From assembly GCA_023410905.1 (NCBI GenBank), contig JAEYPL010000359.1, positions 1 to 30,635 of the forward strand: DNA of 30,635 nucleotides, given 5' to 3'. The notes under the pieces are model-generated. The model was not told the origin of the DNA, searched no databases, and was given only the letters and a program-made list of their open reading frames with translations. The DNA is from Pseudomonadota bacterium. Lineage in GTDB: Bacteria > Pseudomonadota > Alphaproteobacteria > Rhizobiales > Hyphomicrobiaceae. Within the stretch, counting starts at the first letter, position 1; every line of letters begins with the position of its first letter. Shown piece after piece: positions 23,491 through 30,635 of this stretch. The position numbers and the translations under genes were made by a program.

Positions 23491-24432
23491 TTAGAACGGG
23501 TTTATGTAGTTCACGATGGCAATCTGCCGAAGGATGACGCGGCGTATCATGTGCGCAGGCCTGACGTGATCGGTGAAAATCGCCGCAGTTCCAGTGGCCC
23601 CTGCAGGCAGCTTTCCCGCAAGATCTCCCTCATCGAGGCGCACGCGTACAGCCAATGGCGCAGCGACGATCTCCTTCGGCATCACAGCCGATCCTGATGT
23701 CTGAACTTGGCCCGTTGCAATCGCCTGCAGGATCGCATCGACCTTGCCGGTGTAGATCTTCCCGGGCCGCACTTTGAAGGTCACCTCCACAGGCTGGCCA
23801 ACCTGCACATAGCGCGCCGCCGTCTGCGCGATCTCCACGCCGACTATCGTCTCGGAGGTGTTGATAAATGCCATGGCCGGCGACAACGGCAAGCTGGCCA
23901 CCCGCGCACCCGTGCGCAAAGCGACGTTGGTCACGAAGCCATCGGCAGGCGCGCGCACGACGGTCTTCTCGAGGTTCCACTGCGCACCGTCGAGTTGCGC
24001 CCGGAGTTGTTCGACTTCCGCTTGCCGCTGCTCGACATCGAAGGCGCGGCCTGTGCCCGTGCTTTGCAACTGTGTCATCTGCGCGAGCCGGGTCTCCTGC
24101 AGCTTGAGCTGAGCTCCGATGGCACGCACCTGACTCTCGAACGGCCGTGGATCGATGCGGAACAGTACATCGCCTGCCTTCAACGGCTTGTTCGCCTCGA
24201 CTGGAACCTCGATGACTTCTCCCGCCACGTCGGGGACGATTGCCACGGAATGGCGGACGACCACCAAGGGGCCCTGTGGTGCTCCCCATGACATCGGAAT
24301 GAACAAACCGATATTGAGAAGCAGTAAGACGATGAGGGGCGAGATCTTCCAGAACAGATTGAGTGGAATGAACTTGAGCCACACAAACACCGCCAGAATG
24401 GCGATATAGCAGGCGAGCAAGAAGATGATCAT
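23491..24432 (-). CDS. HlyD-family membrane fusion protein (YiaV-like)
   Basis: A 313-residue protein with two N-terminal membrane segments (MIIFLLACYIAILAVFVWLK and SPLIVLLLLNIGLFIPMSW). HlyD lipoyl halves follow (VRHSVAIVPDVAGEVIEVPV ... VVRAPADGFVTNVALRTG), around a short coiled coil and a beta-barrel domain. The two-helix N-terminus and a DUF3302 partner gene are the layout of E. coli YiaV/YiaW. The frame is open to 24549, but the ATG at 24430-24432 overlaps the preceding stop as ATGA, which fixes the start. No dedicated inner-membrane pump gene accompanies it, so its function is open. Confidence 0.88.
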   Translation of the reverse strand: MIIFLLACYIAILAVFVWLKFIPLNLFWKISPLIVLLLLNIGLFIPMSWGAPQGPLVVVRHSVAIVPDVAGEVIEVPVEANKPLKAGDVLFRIDPRPFESQVRAIGAQLKLQETRLAQMTQLQSTGTGRAFDVEQRQAEVEQLRAQLDGAQWNLEKTVVRAPADGFVTNVALRTGARVASLPLSPAMAFINTSETIVGVEIAQTAARYVQVGQPVEVTFKVRPGKIYTGKVDAILQAIATGQVQTSGSAVMPKEIVAAPLAVRVRLDEGDLAGKLPAGATGTAAIFTDHVRPAHMIRRVILRQIAIVNYINPF

Positions 24433-24677
24433 GGCACCGCTCTGCTCTTCGTCGGGATATCGACGTAGGCCCAGACCAGGGCCAGAGGCCACAGCACGAA
24501 GCCGCATATCAGCGTGACCCATCCGCCGATCTGTACCGCTTCGGCCCATGGATGCCCGCGCTTGTACGCGATGTGCCCAGGAAGCGCACCGAGCGCGACG
24601 AATATCGCGACCGCAATCGCCAAAAGAACGATCAGCACAATCCAGGCAAAGATGTCGATCATTGACTGCCTCGTCAT
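24429..24677 (-). CDS. DUF3302 small membrane protein (YiaW-like)
   Basis: An 82-residue protein with two hydrophobic segments (IVLIVLLAIAVAIFVALGAL and IGGWVTLICGFVLWPLALVW). The characteristic polar loop between them reads PGHIAYKRGHPWAEAVQ. This matches the DUF3302 family, of which E. coli YiaW is a member, encoded next to a HlyD-like protein as here. Both junctions are ATGA overlaps (24674-24677 upstream, 24429-24432 downstream), so the three genes are translationally coupled. An internal ATG at 24662 is a less likely start. Function is unknown; an interaction with the HlyD-like partner is inferred. Confidence 0.87.
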   Translation of the reverse strand: MTRQSMIDIFAWIVLIVLLAIAVAIFVALGALPGHIAYKRGHPWAEAVQIGGWVTLICGFVLWPLALVWAYVDIPTKSRAVP

Positions 24678-25687
24678 TTCGCCGGCTGAATCGCCAAGCG
24701 TTCGTGTGGGAACACCACTAGCCAGTCGCGCTTCATATCCACGACGCTCCAGCCGCGCTCCCGGGCCTCGTTCAGCGCCTTGTCGAGCGTGCCTATGTGG
24801 GACTGGCGGTCATAGGCATACTCACGATCGGCGTCGGTGTGATGGACGAGGCCCAGGAAGCGCGGACCGGCACCCGCTGCCGTGTATTGCAGCATTGCGT
24901 GATCGCCGTCCGAATTGCCGAAGGCAAGGATGGGACGGCGCCCGATGAAGCGGTTGATGCCGACCGGCTTGCCTTCCTTGTCGTCGATGAACTCGACCTT
25001 CGGCTCCTTGATAAGTGAGATCGTGCCGTCGGCAGCGCGCTCGAATTTCACCAGCCCAGAAGAGCCGACGACCTGCTCTGGCGGGATGCCGTACACTTGC
25101 TCAGCAAATACGCGCATGAACTCGACACCGCCGCCCGAGACGATGAATGTCTTGAAGTCATTGGCGCGCAGATAGTGCATCAGTTCGAGCATCGGCTGAT
25201 AGACAAGCTGGATGTATGGCCTCTTGAAGCGAGGATGCTGCGCGGTTCGCGTCCAGTCGGAGACAAGCTTGCTGAAATCGTCGGTCGTCATGCCGGCATG
25301 CGTAACTGCCACAACATCGAGGATGCCGTGCATACCCGTCGCCAGCGCCGCCTTGAGGTCGCCGTCGGTGAGGCCTTTGAACGGCTGCCTGTCCTTCCAC
25401 TCAGGATGCTTGGGTGCCAGCGCCTTGATGCGGTCGACTGCAAAGGCGAGCTGAAAATAGTAGGGCTGCTCCATCCAGAGCGTGCCGTCGTTGTCAAATA
25501 CGGCAATGCGCTCGGCAACGGGCACAAAATCCGGCCCCTGCGTCGTCACGCGCGCGACGAAATCGGTAATGGATCGCTTGACGGCACCATCGTTCCAAGA
25601 TGCAAGCGGAGCCATCTGGGCCATGGCCGTTCCTCCGCAGATGACTGCAGCGCAGAGCCCTGCAATTGCACTGGCCCACTTCAACAC
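24674..25687 (-). CDS. Exported HAD-superfamily phosphatase-like protein
   Basis: A 337-residue protein with a signal peptide (residues 1 to about 24, ending GGTAMAQ), so the product should be periplasmic. HAD motif I is FDNDGTLW with D65 and D67, motif II is the Ser of FIVSGGGVEFM, and the acidic motif IV is FGNSDGDHAM. A helical cap lies between motifs I and II. It resembles phosphoserine-phosphatase-like HAD proteins, but an exported copy is more likely to remove phosphate from an external or envelope substrate. Its start lies 15 bases after the terminator that follows the sulfatase gene. Its stop overlaps the DUF3302 start as ATGA. Confidence 0.9.
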   Translation of the reverse strand: MLKWASAIAGLCAAVICGGTAMAQMAPLASWNDGAVKRSITDFVARVTTQGPDFVPVAERIAVFDNDGTLWMEQPYYFQLAFAVDRIKALAPKHPEWKDRQPFKGLTDGDLKAALATGMHGILDVVAVTHAGMTTDDFSKLVSDWTRTAQHPRFKRPYIQLVYQPMLELMHYLRANDFKTFIVSGGGVEFMRVFAEQVYGIPPEQVVGSSGLVKFERAADGTISLIKEPKVEFIDDKEGKPVGINRFIGRRPILAFGNSDGDHAMLQYTAAGAGPRFLGLVHHTDADREYAYDRQSHIGTLDKALNEARERGWSVVDMKRDWLVVFPHERLAIQPAK

Positions 25688-25702
25688 GGCGCTCTCCGTC
25701 TA

Positions 25703-25739
25703 ACTAAAGACGGGCGGTAATCGCTGTTGCCGCCCGTCC
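25703..25739 (-). terminator. Intrinsic terminator after the arylsulfatase gene
   Basis: On the minus strand, 13-base arms (25710-25722 and 25727-25739; nine GC-rich pairs at the base, including GACGGGCGG) close on a four-base loop. TTTAGTT follows immediately. It starts nine bases after the sulfatase stop and should separate the sulfatase operon from the HAD-DUF3302-HlyD operon, at least partly. Confidence 0.8.
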
Positions 25740-25748
25740 TGTTGCACC

Positions 25749-27290
25749 TCAGTCGCCGCTTGCGGCTTCCGTCATCTTCCTCAGCGCATCATCCACCGTG
25801 AAGGTATTCGGCCGCTGGATCGCCGGGAAATCCGTGAAGGTCTCCACGAACTTCGCCATGATCGCCTGAGCCGCGAAGATGATGTACGTGTGGTGCATCA
25901 TCCAGTCGTAGTAGGTGTTCGAAGTGATCGGCGCATACTCGTAGGGATCGGTGCGCAGGTTGATCACCTTGGGCAGGCGCAGATGCACGAACGGCTCTGC
26001 CCATACGCCGAGTGTCCCCTCGAGACGCTGCTCCATGAAGACGATCTTCCAATTGTCGTAACGCAAGCCGAGCACATCGCCGTCGTCACTGAAATAGAAG
26101 AACATCTGCCGTGGGCTCTCCTTCTCCTCGCCGGTTAGATAGGGGAGCAGGTTGAATCCGTCGATGTGGTTCTTGTACGTGCGGCCGATGGCCTTATAGC
26201 CCTTCTTCAGCTTCTCGATGACATCGCTTGCTCCGGCCGCAGCGAGAAATGTCGGCAGCCAATCGTGATGCTGTACAATGCCATTCGCAATTGAGCCGGC
26301 CTCGATTTTTCCCGGCCACCGCGCCACCAGCGGTATGCGGAAGGCGCCTTCCCAGTTCGTGTTCTTCTCACTGCGGAAGGGAGTGGAGCCACCGTCCGGC
26401 CAAGAATTCCGGTGTGGTCCATTATCCGTCGAGTAGACCACCAGCGTGTCGTCGGAAATCCCCAGTTCATCGAGCAGATCGAGCATCTGCCCGACGTTCT
26501 TGTCATGATCGATCATGGTATCGTGATAGTTCGACTGCCAGCGACCTGCCTGGCCAAGACTCGACTTCTTCGTATGCGTGAAAAGGTGCATGTGCGTTGT
26601 GTTGAGCCAGACGAAGAAGGGCTTTCCGTCCTTGTTCTGGCGCTTGATGAAGTCCGTCGCGGCAGCGACGAAATCATCATCGCACGTCTCCATGCGCTTC
26701 TTGGTGAGCGGGCCGGTGTCCTCGATCTTTTGTTTGCCGACCTTGCCCCAACGCTCCATGACCGTCGTGTCGTCCTTGTCCGTCGCGAACGAGTGAATGA
26801 CGCCGCGCGGACCGAAGTTCTTCTTGAAATTCGGGAAATCCTTCTCCGGCGGATAGTCGTACATCTCCGGCTCTTCTTCGGCATTGAGGTGATAGAGGTT
26901 GCCGAAGAACTCATCGAAGCCGTGATTGGTCGGCAGCATGTTATTGAGATCGCCGAGGTGGTTCTTGCCGAACTGCCCCGTCGCATAACCCTGCTCCTTG
27001 AGCAGTGCCGCGATGGTGACGATCTTCTCGTTCATGCCGACTGGTGCGGCTGGAATCCCGACTTTCGACAGGCCGGTGCGATAGACGCTCTGACCGGTGA
27101 TGAAGGAGGAGCGCCCCGCCGTGCAGGACTGCTCTCCATAGGCGTCGGTGAACAACACACCTTCCTTCGCGATCCGGTCGATGTTCGGCGTCTGATAGCC
27201 CATGAGCCCGTGCGTATAGCAACTGAGATTGGACTGCCCGATATCATCGCCCCAGATCACCAGAATGTTCGGCTTAGCTGACTTCGCCAT
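25749..27290 (-). CDS. Arylsulfatase (formylglycine-dependent, type I)
   Basis: A 513-residue sulfatase of the alkaline-phosphatase superfamily. N-terminal metal ligands are the Asp pair in VIWGDDIGQS. The modification motif is C56-T-A-G-R60 (CxAxR), where Cys is converted to formylglycine. Later landmarks are NTTHMHLFTH, VYSTDNGPHRNSWPDGG and WEGAFRIPLVARWPG. No signal peptide is seen, so it should be cytoplasmic. The ATG at 27288-27290 is chosen because AAGGAG lies seven bases upstream; an in-frame ATG at 27308 has no such site. It hydrolyses sulfate esters; the natural substrate is unknown. A formylglycine-generating enzyme is encoded two genes upstream in the same operon. Confidence 0.94.
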   Translation of the reverse strand: MAKSAKPNILVIWGDDIGQSNLSCYTHGLMGYQTPNIDRIAKEGVLFTDAYGEQSCTAGRSSFITGQSVYRTGLSKVGIPAAPVGMNEKIVTIAALLKEQGYATGQFGKNHLGDLNNMLPTNHGFDEFFGNLYHLNAEEEPEMYDYPPEKDFPNFKKNFGPRGVIHSFATDKDDTTVMERWGKVGKQKIEDTGPLTKKRMETCDDDFVAAATDFIKRQNKDGKPFFVWLNTTHMHLFTHTKKSSLGQAGRWQSNYHDTMIDHDKNVGQMLDLLDELGISDDTLVVYSTDNGPHRNSWPDGGSTPFRSEKNTNWEGAFRIPLVARWPGKIEAGSIANGIVQHHDWLPTFLAAAGASDVIEKLKKGYKAIGRTYKNHIDGFNLLPYLTGEEKESPRQMFFYFSDDGDVLGLRYDNWKIVFMEQRLEGTLGVWAEPFVHLRLPKVINLRTDPYEYAPITSNTYYDWMMHHTYIIFAAQAIMAKFVETFTDFPAIQRPNTFTVDDALRKMTEAASGD

Positions 27291-27349
27291 CGAAATGCTC
27301 CTTTTCACTCTACGCTCGTTGATCCCGCGATCGCTGCCGCCTCAGTGCT

Positions 27350-27865
27350 CTATCCTTTCGCCGAAGGTGTCGCGTGCTCGCGCGCGAACCAGCGACGCGC
27401 GATGCGCGATATGGGGCCGCGCAGCAGCACATAGGGAAGGAAGGCGAGAAGCAGCGCGACGACGACCATTTCACCTGGATAGAAAGTGTCGAGCACCTTG
27501 AGCTGATAGATCGCGTCCATACCGACCGCCAAAAGGATGATGCGCGCGGTCGCCAGAAAGCCTTCGCGAAGCCGCGCGGCGCGTCCATCGCGACTGGTGA
27601 GTAGCGACCAGGAGTAGAGCGGGCGTCCCATGCGCGCGTCCTTGATGCCGTCGTGAAGTGCCGCGATAAACGCCATGGTCGGCTGCAGCATGAAGCGGAA
27701 CGTCATCGGACCGCCGGGGCGCTCGAAGACATCGCGCCACAAACGCTTTTGCGTATCCAGCGACAAACCATGCTTGAGAAAACCCCAGACGCTCAGCACG
27801 ATCAGCAATGCGACAGCAATCCACGCCAGGATCTCTGCACTCTTCGAGCCCGTGGCGTCGCTCAT
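27350..27865 (-). CDS. Uncharacterised inner-membrane protein
   Basis: A 171-residue protein I do not recognise. It has one clear N-terminal transmembrane segment (ILAWIAVALLIVLSVWGFL), a weaker hydrophobic stretch near residues 55-70 (FMLQPTMAFIAAL), and two more near the C-terminus (ARIILLAVGMDAIYQL and MVVVALLLAFLPYVLL). A basic tail follows. A polar loop with DGIKDARMGRPLYSW and SRDGRAARLREGF lies between. GGAG lies eight bases upstream of the ATG. It sits 18 bases after the formylglycine-generating-enzyme stop and 59 bases before the sulfatase start, so it is co-transcribed with both and may serve sulfatase substrate or product handling. That role is inferred from position only. Confidence 0.8.
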   Translation of the reverse strand: MSDATGSKSAEILAWIAVALLIVLSVWGFLKHGLSLDTQKRLWRDVFERPGGPMTFRFMLQPTMAFIAALHDGIKDARMGRPLYSWSLLTSRDGRAARLREGFLATARIILLAVGMDAIYQLKVLDTFYPGEMVVVALLLAFLPYVLLRGPISRIARRWFAREHATPSAKG

Positions 27866-27883
27866 GTCGGCAGCTCCATGGCT

Positions 27884-28870
27884 TCATGCTTCGGCTTGTT
27901 CGCGCACAACACAGCGGAATCCGACATGGCTCGTCGACGTATCGATTGGCTCAGCGTGCCGCGCCGCCGGGCGATAGCGCCGGCAATAGTTGGGCGCGCA
28001 GAGATGAGAGCCGCCCTTGAGCACCTTGCGCGGAATCTTGATGTTTGGCTGGCAGGGATCGTAGCTTGCCGACTGCGGCCCGCCGCGCGGGTTCGTCGGA
28101 ATGCAGCAGGCCTTCGGTGCATCGGCCGTGTGTCGTGTGGACCACCAGTCGGCCGTCCACTCCCAGACATTGCCGATCATGTCATGGACGCCATAACCGT
28201 TCGGCGGGAAAGCCGTCACGGGGGAGGTGCGCGTATACCCGTCACTTGCGACATTCTCGTGCGGGAACTCCCCCTGCCACGTGTTCGCCATCAGGCGGCC
28301 GCCGGGCGTGAGTTCGTCACCCCATGCGAATTCCGCCTGCTCGAGACCACCACGCGCGGCGAATTCCCACTCAGCCTCGGTCGGCAGGTCCTTGCCCGCC
28401 CATTGCGCATAGGCTTTCGCATCGGCGTACGCGACATGTACGACCGGATGCGTATCGAGGCCGCTGATCGACGAGCGCGGGCCATAGGGCCGGCGCCAGT
28501 TGGCGCCGAACTTGAATTGCCACCACTGGCTCCAGTCCTGCAGGCTGACCCGCTGCTTCGGCGGAGAGAAAACCAGCGAGCCGGCCTTCAGCATGTGAGG
28601 CAACGCGCCGGGATAGTCCTCCGCCTTGGGCGCAAGCTCGGCGAAGGTGACGTGCCCCGTCGCGTTCACGAACTCGCGGAACTGGCGGTTGGTCACCGGT
28701 GTGCGATCGATCCAGAAGCTTTCAACCGTGACCCGGTGCGACGGCGCTTCTTCAGGATAGTGCTTGTCTGAGCCCATGCGGAACGTGCCGCCGGTGATCC
28801 GGACCATATCGGGGATGTGACCATTCACCCGCGCCAGCCGGCGAGCCTCTGGAACGTCGACGAGCGCCAC
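27884..28870 (-). CDS. Formylglycine-generating enzyme (sulfatase-modifying factor)
   Basis: A SUMF1/FGE-fold enzyme of about 328 residues that oxidises the sulfatase motif Cys to formylglycine. Landmarks are MVRITGGTFRMGSD, LPTEAEWEFAARGG, GYGVHDMIGNVWEWTADWW and the C-terminal KGGSHLCAPNYCRRYRPAAR. That last segment carries the two active-site cysteines at the five-residue spacing of human C336 and C341, so this is a Cys-type, probably copper-dependent, FGE and not an inactive relative. The ending SHVGFRC is typical. GTG at 28868-28870 is preferred because GGGAGG lies five bases upstream. A GTG at 28954 would add 28 residues with a poor ribosome-binding site, and ATG at 28807 would trim to the domain. 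It is the first intact gene of the sulfatase operon. Confidence 0.92.
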   Translation of the reverse strand: MALVDVPEARRLARVNGHIPDMVRITGGTFRMGSDKHYPEEAPSHRVTVESFWIDRTPVTNRQFREFVNATGHVTFAELAPKAEDYPGALPHMLKAGSLVFSPPKQRVSLQDWSQWWQFKFGANWRRPYGPRSSISGLDTHPVVHVAYADAKAYAQWAGKDLPTEAEWEFAARGGLEQAEFAWGDELTPGGRLMANTWQGEFPHENVASDGYTRTSPVTAFPPNGYGVHDMIGNVWEWTADWWSTRHTADAPKACCIPTNPRGGPQSASYDPCQPNIKIPRKVLKGGSHLCAPNYCRRYRPAARHAEPIDTSTSHVGFRCVVREQAEA

Positions 28871-29065
28871 GAGCACCTCCCGATCGCGCGCCGGACGTGA
28901 CACGCGCTGCACCGATTGCACGGGAAAAATGCTCGCACCTACGAGGGCGCGCACCTATCGGGATTACACCTGAAAGTCCCTAGTAGAGAGCCCTGAAGCG
29001 CAATGCCAGCTCCCGTCCGGCACCATGGCGCGCGAGCCGCCCTAAGAGGCAATGCATCGAGGCGG

Positions 29066-29234
29066 CTAAATCGTCGGCTCCGGCCACAAGCGGGAGTCGT
29101 GCGAAAGGGGAGCATAGTCGTCCCACTTATCGTCCTGGAACTCGACGTTCTCCAGAACAAACTTCGCGCCGATCTCATAATGCCGTCGACATGACCGCAG
29201 CCATCGCTGCGGTCAAAAGTGAAGTGCTTTTCAT
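29066..29234 (-). pseudogene. Small signal-peptide gene with a frameshift
   Basis: A strong GGGAGGA (29241-29247) lies six bases before the ATG at 29232-29234, which opens a signal-peptide-like MKSTSLLTAAMAAVMSTAL and then meets TGA at 29175-29177. Moving one base at the junction opens a second frame that starts YEIGAKFVLENVEFQDDKW and continues DDYAPLSHDSRLWPEPTI to a TAG at 29066-29068. The intact product would be a secreted protein of about 55 residues. I do not recognise the family. It could be a true one-base insertion, a sequencing error, or the stump of a longer gene. It is upstream of the FGE gene on the same strand. Confidence 0.55.
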
Positions 29235-29471
29235 TTTTATTCCTCCCTTGAGCAAACTGCCGGTGGGTTACGGTTGCCACCGACAGATCGAGGGTAGCGC
29301 TGTGAAAGGGCCTCCACCAGAGCGGGACGGCGCAATTTATTGCAGGGTGATCGCGCCTCCCGCACCGCAATATTCCAGCGTGCGAATGCGAAAGGCTCGC
29401 TATATGCGACGCGAGCGACGTGAACTAGGATGCGCTGCCCGAGCTCCGAGCGAATAAGTTTGAGGTGCGCC

Positions 29472-30260
29472 ATGAGCAGCAACCAGGATTTGAAATTCAC
29501 GTCCGTGCGTTCGTCCGTATCAGCGGCTGAATGGGATGCGCGGGTGAACCTCGCCGCGTGTTTCCGCCTTGCCGATCATTACGGCATGTCGGACATGATC
29601 TATACTCACATCACCGCGCGCGCGCCGGACAACCCGAACCATTTCCTGCTCAATCTGCACGGCCTGCTGTTCGAGGAGATGACAGCGTCATCATTCATGC
29701 GTGTCGATCTCGGCGGCAATGTCCTCGTCAAGCCGGAGGTCGACCACGGTTACGGCTTGCACATGGCAGCCTTCGTGATTCACAGCGCGATCTATCGCGC
29801 GCGCCCGGACGTGAACGCGATCATGCACACGCACACGATCGCAGGCATGGCCGTTTCATCGCTGAAGTGCGGACTTCTGCCGCTGACACAGACATCGCAT
29901 CGCTTCCATCCACGCATTTCCTATCATGACTTCACTGGCCCTGAGCGCGATCCCTCCGAGCGCGAGAAACTCGCCGCGCACCTCGGCAAGAACGACGTCA
30001 TGATCCTGCGCAATCACGGCCTGCTCACTGTCGGGCCGACCATTCCCGAGACCTTCAACCGAATGTATGGGCTCGAGCGATCATGCCAGGCGCAGCTCGC
30101 CGCACTTGCCTGCAATACCGAGCTCAACGTGCTTCCGCCGGCGGTGGTCGAGAAATCGACGGCCATGTACGCGCCGGGCGCGGTGCGCCCCTATGGCCTG
30201 CTCGAGTGGCCGGCACTGCTGCGGCTCCTCGACAGGAGGGATGCCTCCTACCGCGATTGA
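29472..30260 (+). CDS. Class II aldolase/adducin-family protein
   Basis: A 262-residue class II aldolase-fold protein. The N-terminus (WDARVNLAACFRLADHYGM, then SDMIYTHITAR) and the zinc ligands in AIMHTHTIAGMAVS are typical, with the third His in MILRNHGLLTVG. Known members are fuculose- or rhamnulose-phosphate aldolases, ribulose-phosphate epimerases and decarboxylases, but many in this subgroup are uncharacterised. The frame is open from 29430. The ATG at 29472 is preferred because it follows GAGGTG and matches the family start. It is divergent from the sulfatase operon, and its last 13 bases overlap the 3' end of the convergent lipocalin-like gene. Confidence 0.9.
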   Translation: MSSNQDLKFTSVRSSVSAAEWDARVNLAACFRLADHYGMSDMIYTHITARAPDNPNHFLLNLHGLLFEEMTASSFMRVDLGGNVLVKPEVDHGYGLHMAAFVIHSAIYRARPDVNAIMHTHTIAGMAVSSLKCGLLPLTQTSHRFHPRISYHDFTGPERDPSEREKLAAHLGKNDVMILRNHGLLTVGPTIPETFNRMYGLERSCQAQLAALACNTELNVLPPAVVEKSTAMYAPGAVRPYGLLEWPALLRLLDRRDASYRD

Positions 30261-30635
30261 GCGCGCCGCCACACAATACGCTGCGTGCGCGATGTGCCTG
30301 CCGCGAAATCAGGTCCGGAGAGTGTCAGCCGGTCGCCATCGAATTGAATGTGCCGCGTGCTCTTGATGCCGATCAACGCCGGGTTCGTCGCAATCTCGAT
30401 CGAGTGGAAGACTGTCCCGTCGCGAACCTCGTAGCGGCCAGCGTAGGCAAAACTTCCTGCGTACGCGATCGCTCTTGCTGCATCCGACTCCGGCGTCTCA
30501 GCGGATCGATCCGCTTTCATAAGCGTCGCGGCGACATGCCCGTCAGCCGTGAACATGATGAGCCCCTTGGCATCCGAGCCGAGCGGATACTCCGGCGGAC
30601 GGCCGTAGTCATAGACCAGCGACCAGCCCTCGAGG
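30248..30635 (-). CDS. Lipocalin-like domain protein (5' end outside window)
   Basis: The last 128 codons of a gene that enters from the right edge. The visible protein runs from EGWSLVYDYGRPPEYPLGSD and GLIMFTADGHVAATLM through AYAGSFAYAGRYEVRDGTVF to RHIQFDGDRLTLSGP. It ends TQRIVWRRAQSR. This is the lipocalin-like family in which a WxLV start, a GxIxFTxDGHV strand and a YxGxYEV strand form the barrel. The beginning of the protein is missing. It may bind a small hydrophobic ligand; function is unknown. It is convergent with and overlaps the aldolase gene by 13 bases. Confidence 0.83.
   Translation of the reverse strand, partial: LEGWSLVYDYGRPPEYPLGSDAKGLIMFTADGHVAATLMKADRSAETPESDAARAIAYAGSFAYAGRYEVRDGTVFHSIEIATNPALIGIKSTRHIQFDGDRLTLSGPDFAAGTSRTQRIVWRRAQSR

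Noticed and set aside
1..30635. CRISPR arrays, insertion sequences, prophage genes or toxin-antitoxin pairs
   Set aside because: No regularly spaced repeats, transposase motifs, phage structural genes or paired small toxin/antitoxin genes were seen.

Overview
The window is GC-rich DNA that reads like an alphaproteobacterium, probably of the order Hyphomicrobiales. This is inferred from the gene set: an oxyR-katG pair, a single-chain LivM-LivG transporter protein, SphA-like and class II aldolase genes, and dense short intergenic gaps with GTG/TTG starts. No rRNA or taxon-specific marker is present, so the assignment is tentative. I see no phage, insertion sequence or CRISPR array.

Layout. 1-6,718 is mainly housekeeping and stress functions: the start of a MetX-like alpha/beta hydrolase, a CYTH triphosphatase-like protein, divergent oxyR/katG, a DMT permease and murA. 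A 443-base gap with a tandem 15-mer leads to tRNA-Ser(GGA) at 7,162-7,251.

7,477-16,583 looks like one catabolic unit. On the minus strand, a branched-chain-amino-acid-type ABC importer (binding protein, LivH, fused LivM-LivG, LivF) ends in a metallo-beta-lactamase-fold hydrolase. On the plus strand are an EthD-like protein and a SnoaL-like / alpha/beta-hydrolase / GST operon. An IclR-family regulator sits between them. A 15-base palindrome, GTCC-N7-GGAC (best copies GTCCAT-N3-ATGGAC), recurs in the promoter regions of the importer, the EthD gene, iclR itself and the SnoaL operon, and nowhere else that I noticed. I infer a self-contained IclR regulon for uptake and breakdown of an unknown, possibly aromatic or lactone-containing compound. 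The alpha/beta hydrolase has Ala where the nucleophilic Ser should be. Just downstream, a fragment of an acyl-CoA ligase is fused in frame to a NtaA/DszA-type flavin monooxygenase.

18,600-22,247 is an EmrAB-type drug efflux pair divergent from its TetR regulator. Two identical 19-base palindromes flank a pair of overlapping, mirror-image promoters.

22,504-29,234 is a sulfatase-centred region. It holds an SphA-like outer-membrane protein and, on the minus strand, a small frameshifted secreted-protein gene, a formylglycine-generating enzyme, an unknown membrane protein and an arylsulfatase with the CTAGR motif. A strong terminator follows, then an exported HAD phosphatase-like protein, a DUF3302 protein and a HlyD protein (the last two resemble the E. 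coli YiaW/YiaV pair). The window closes with a class II aldolase and a lipocalin-like gene that runs off the right edge.
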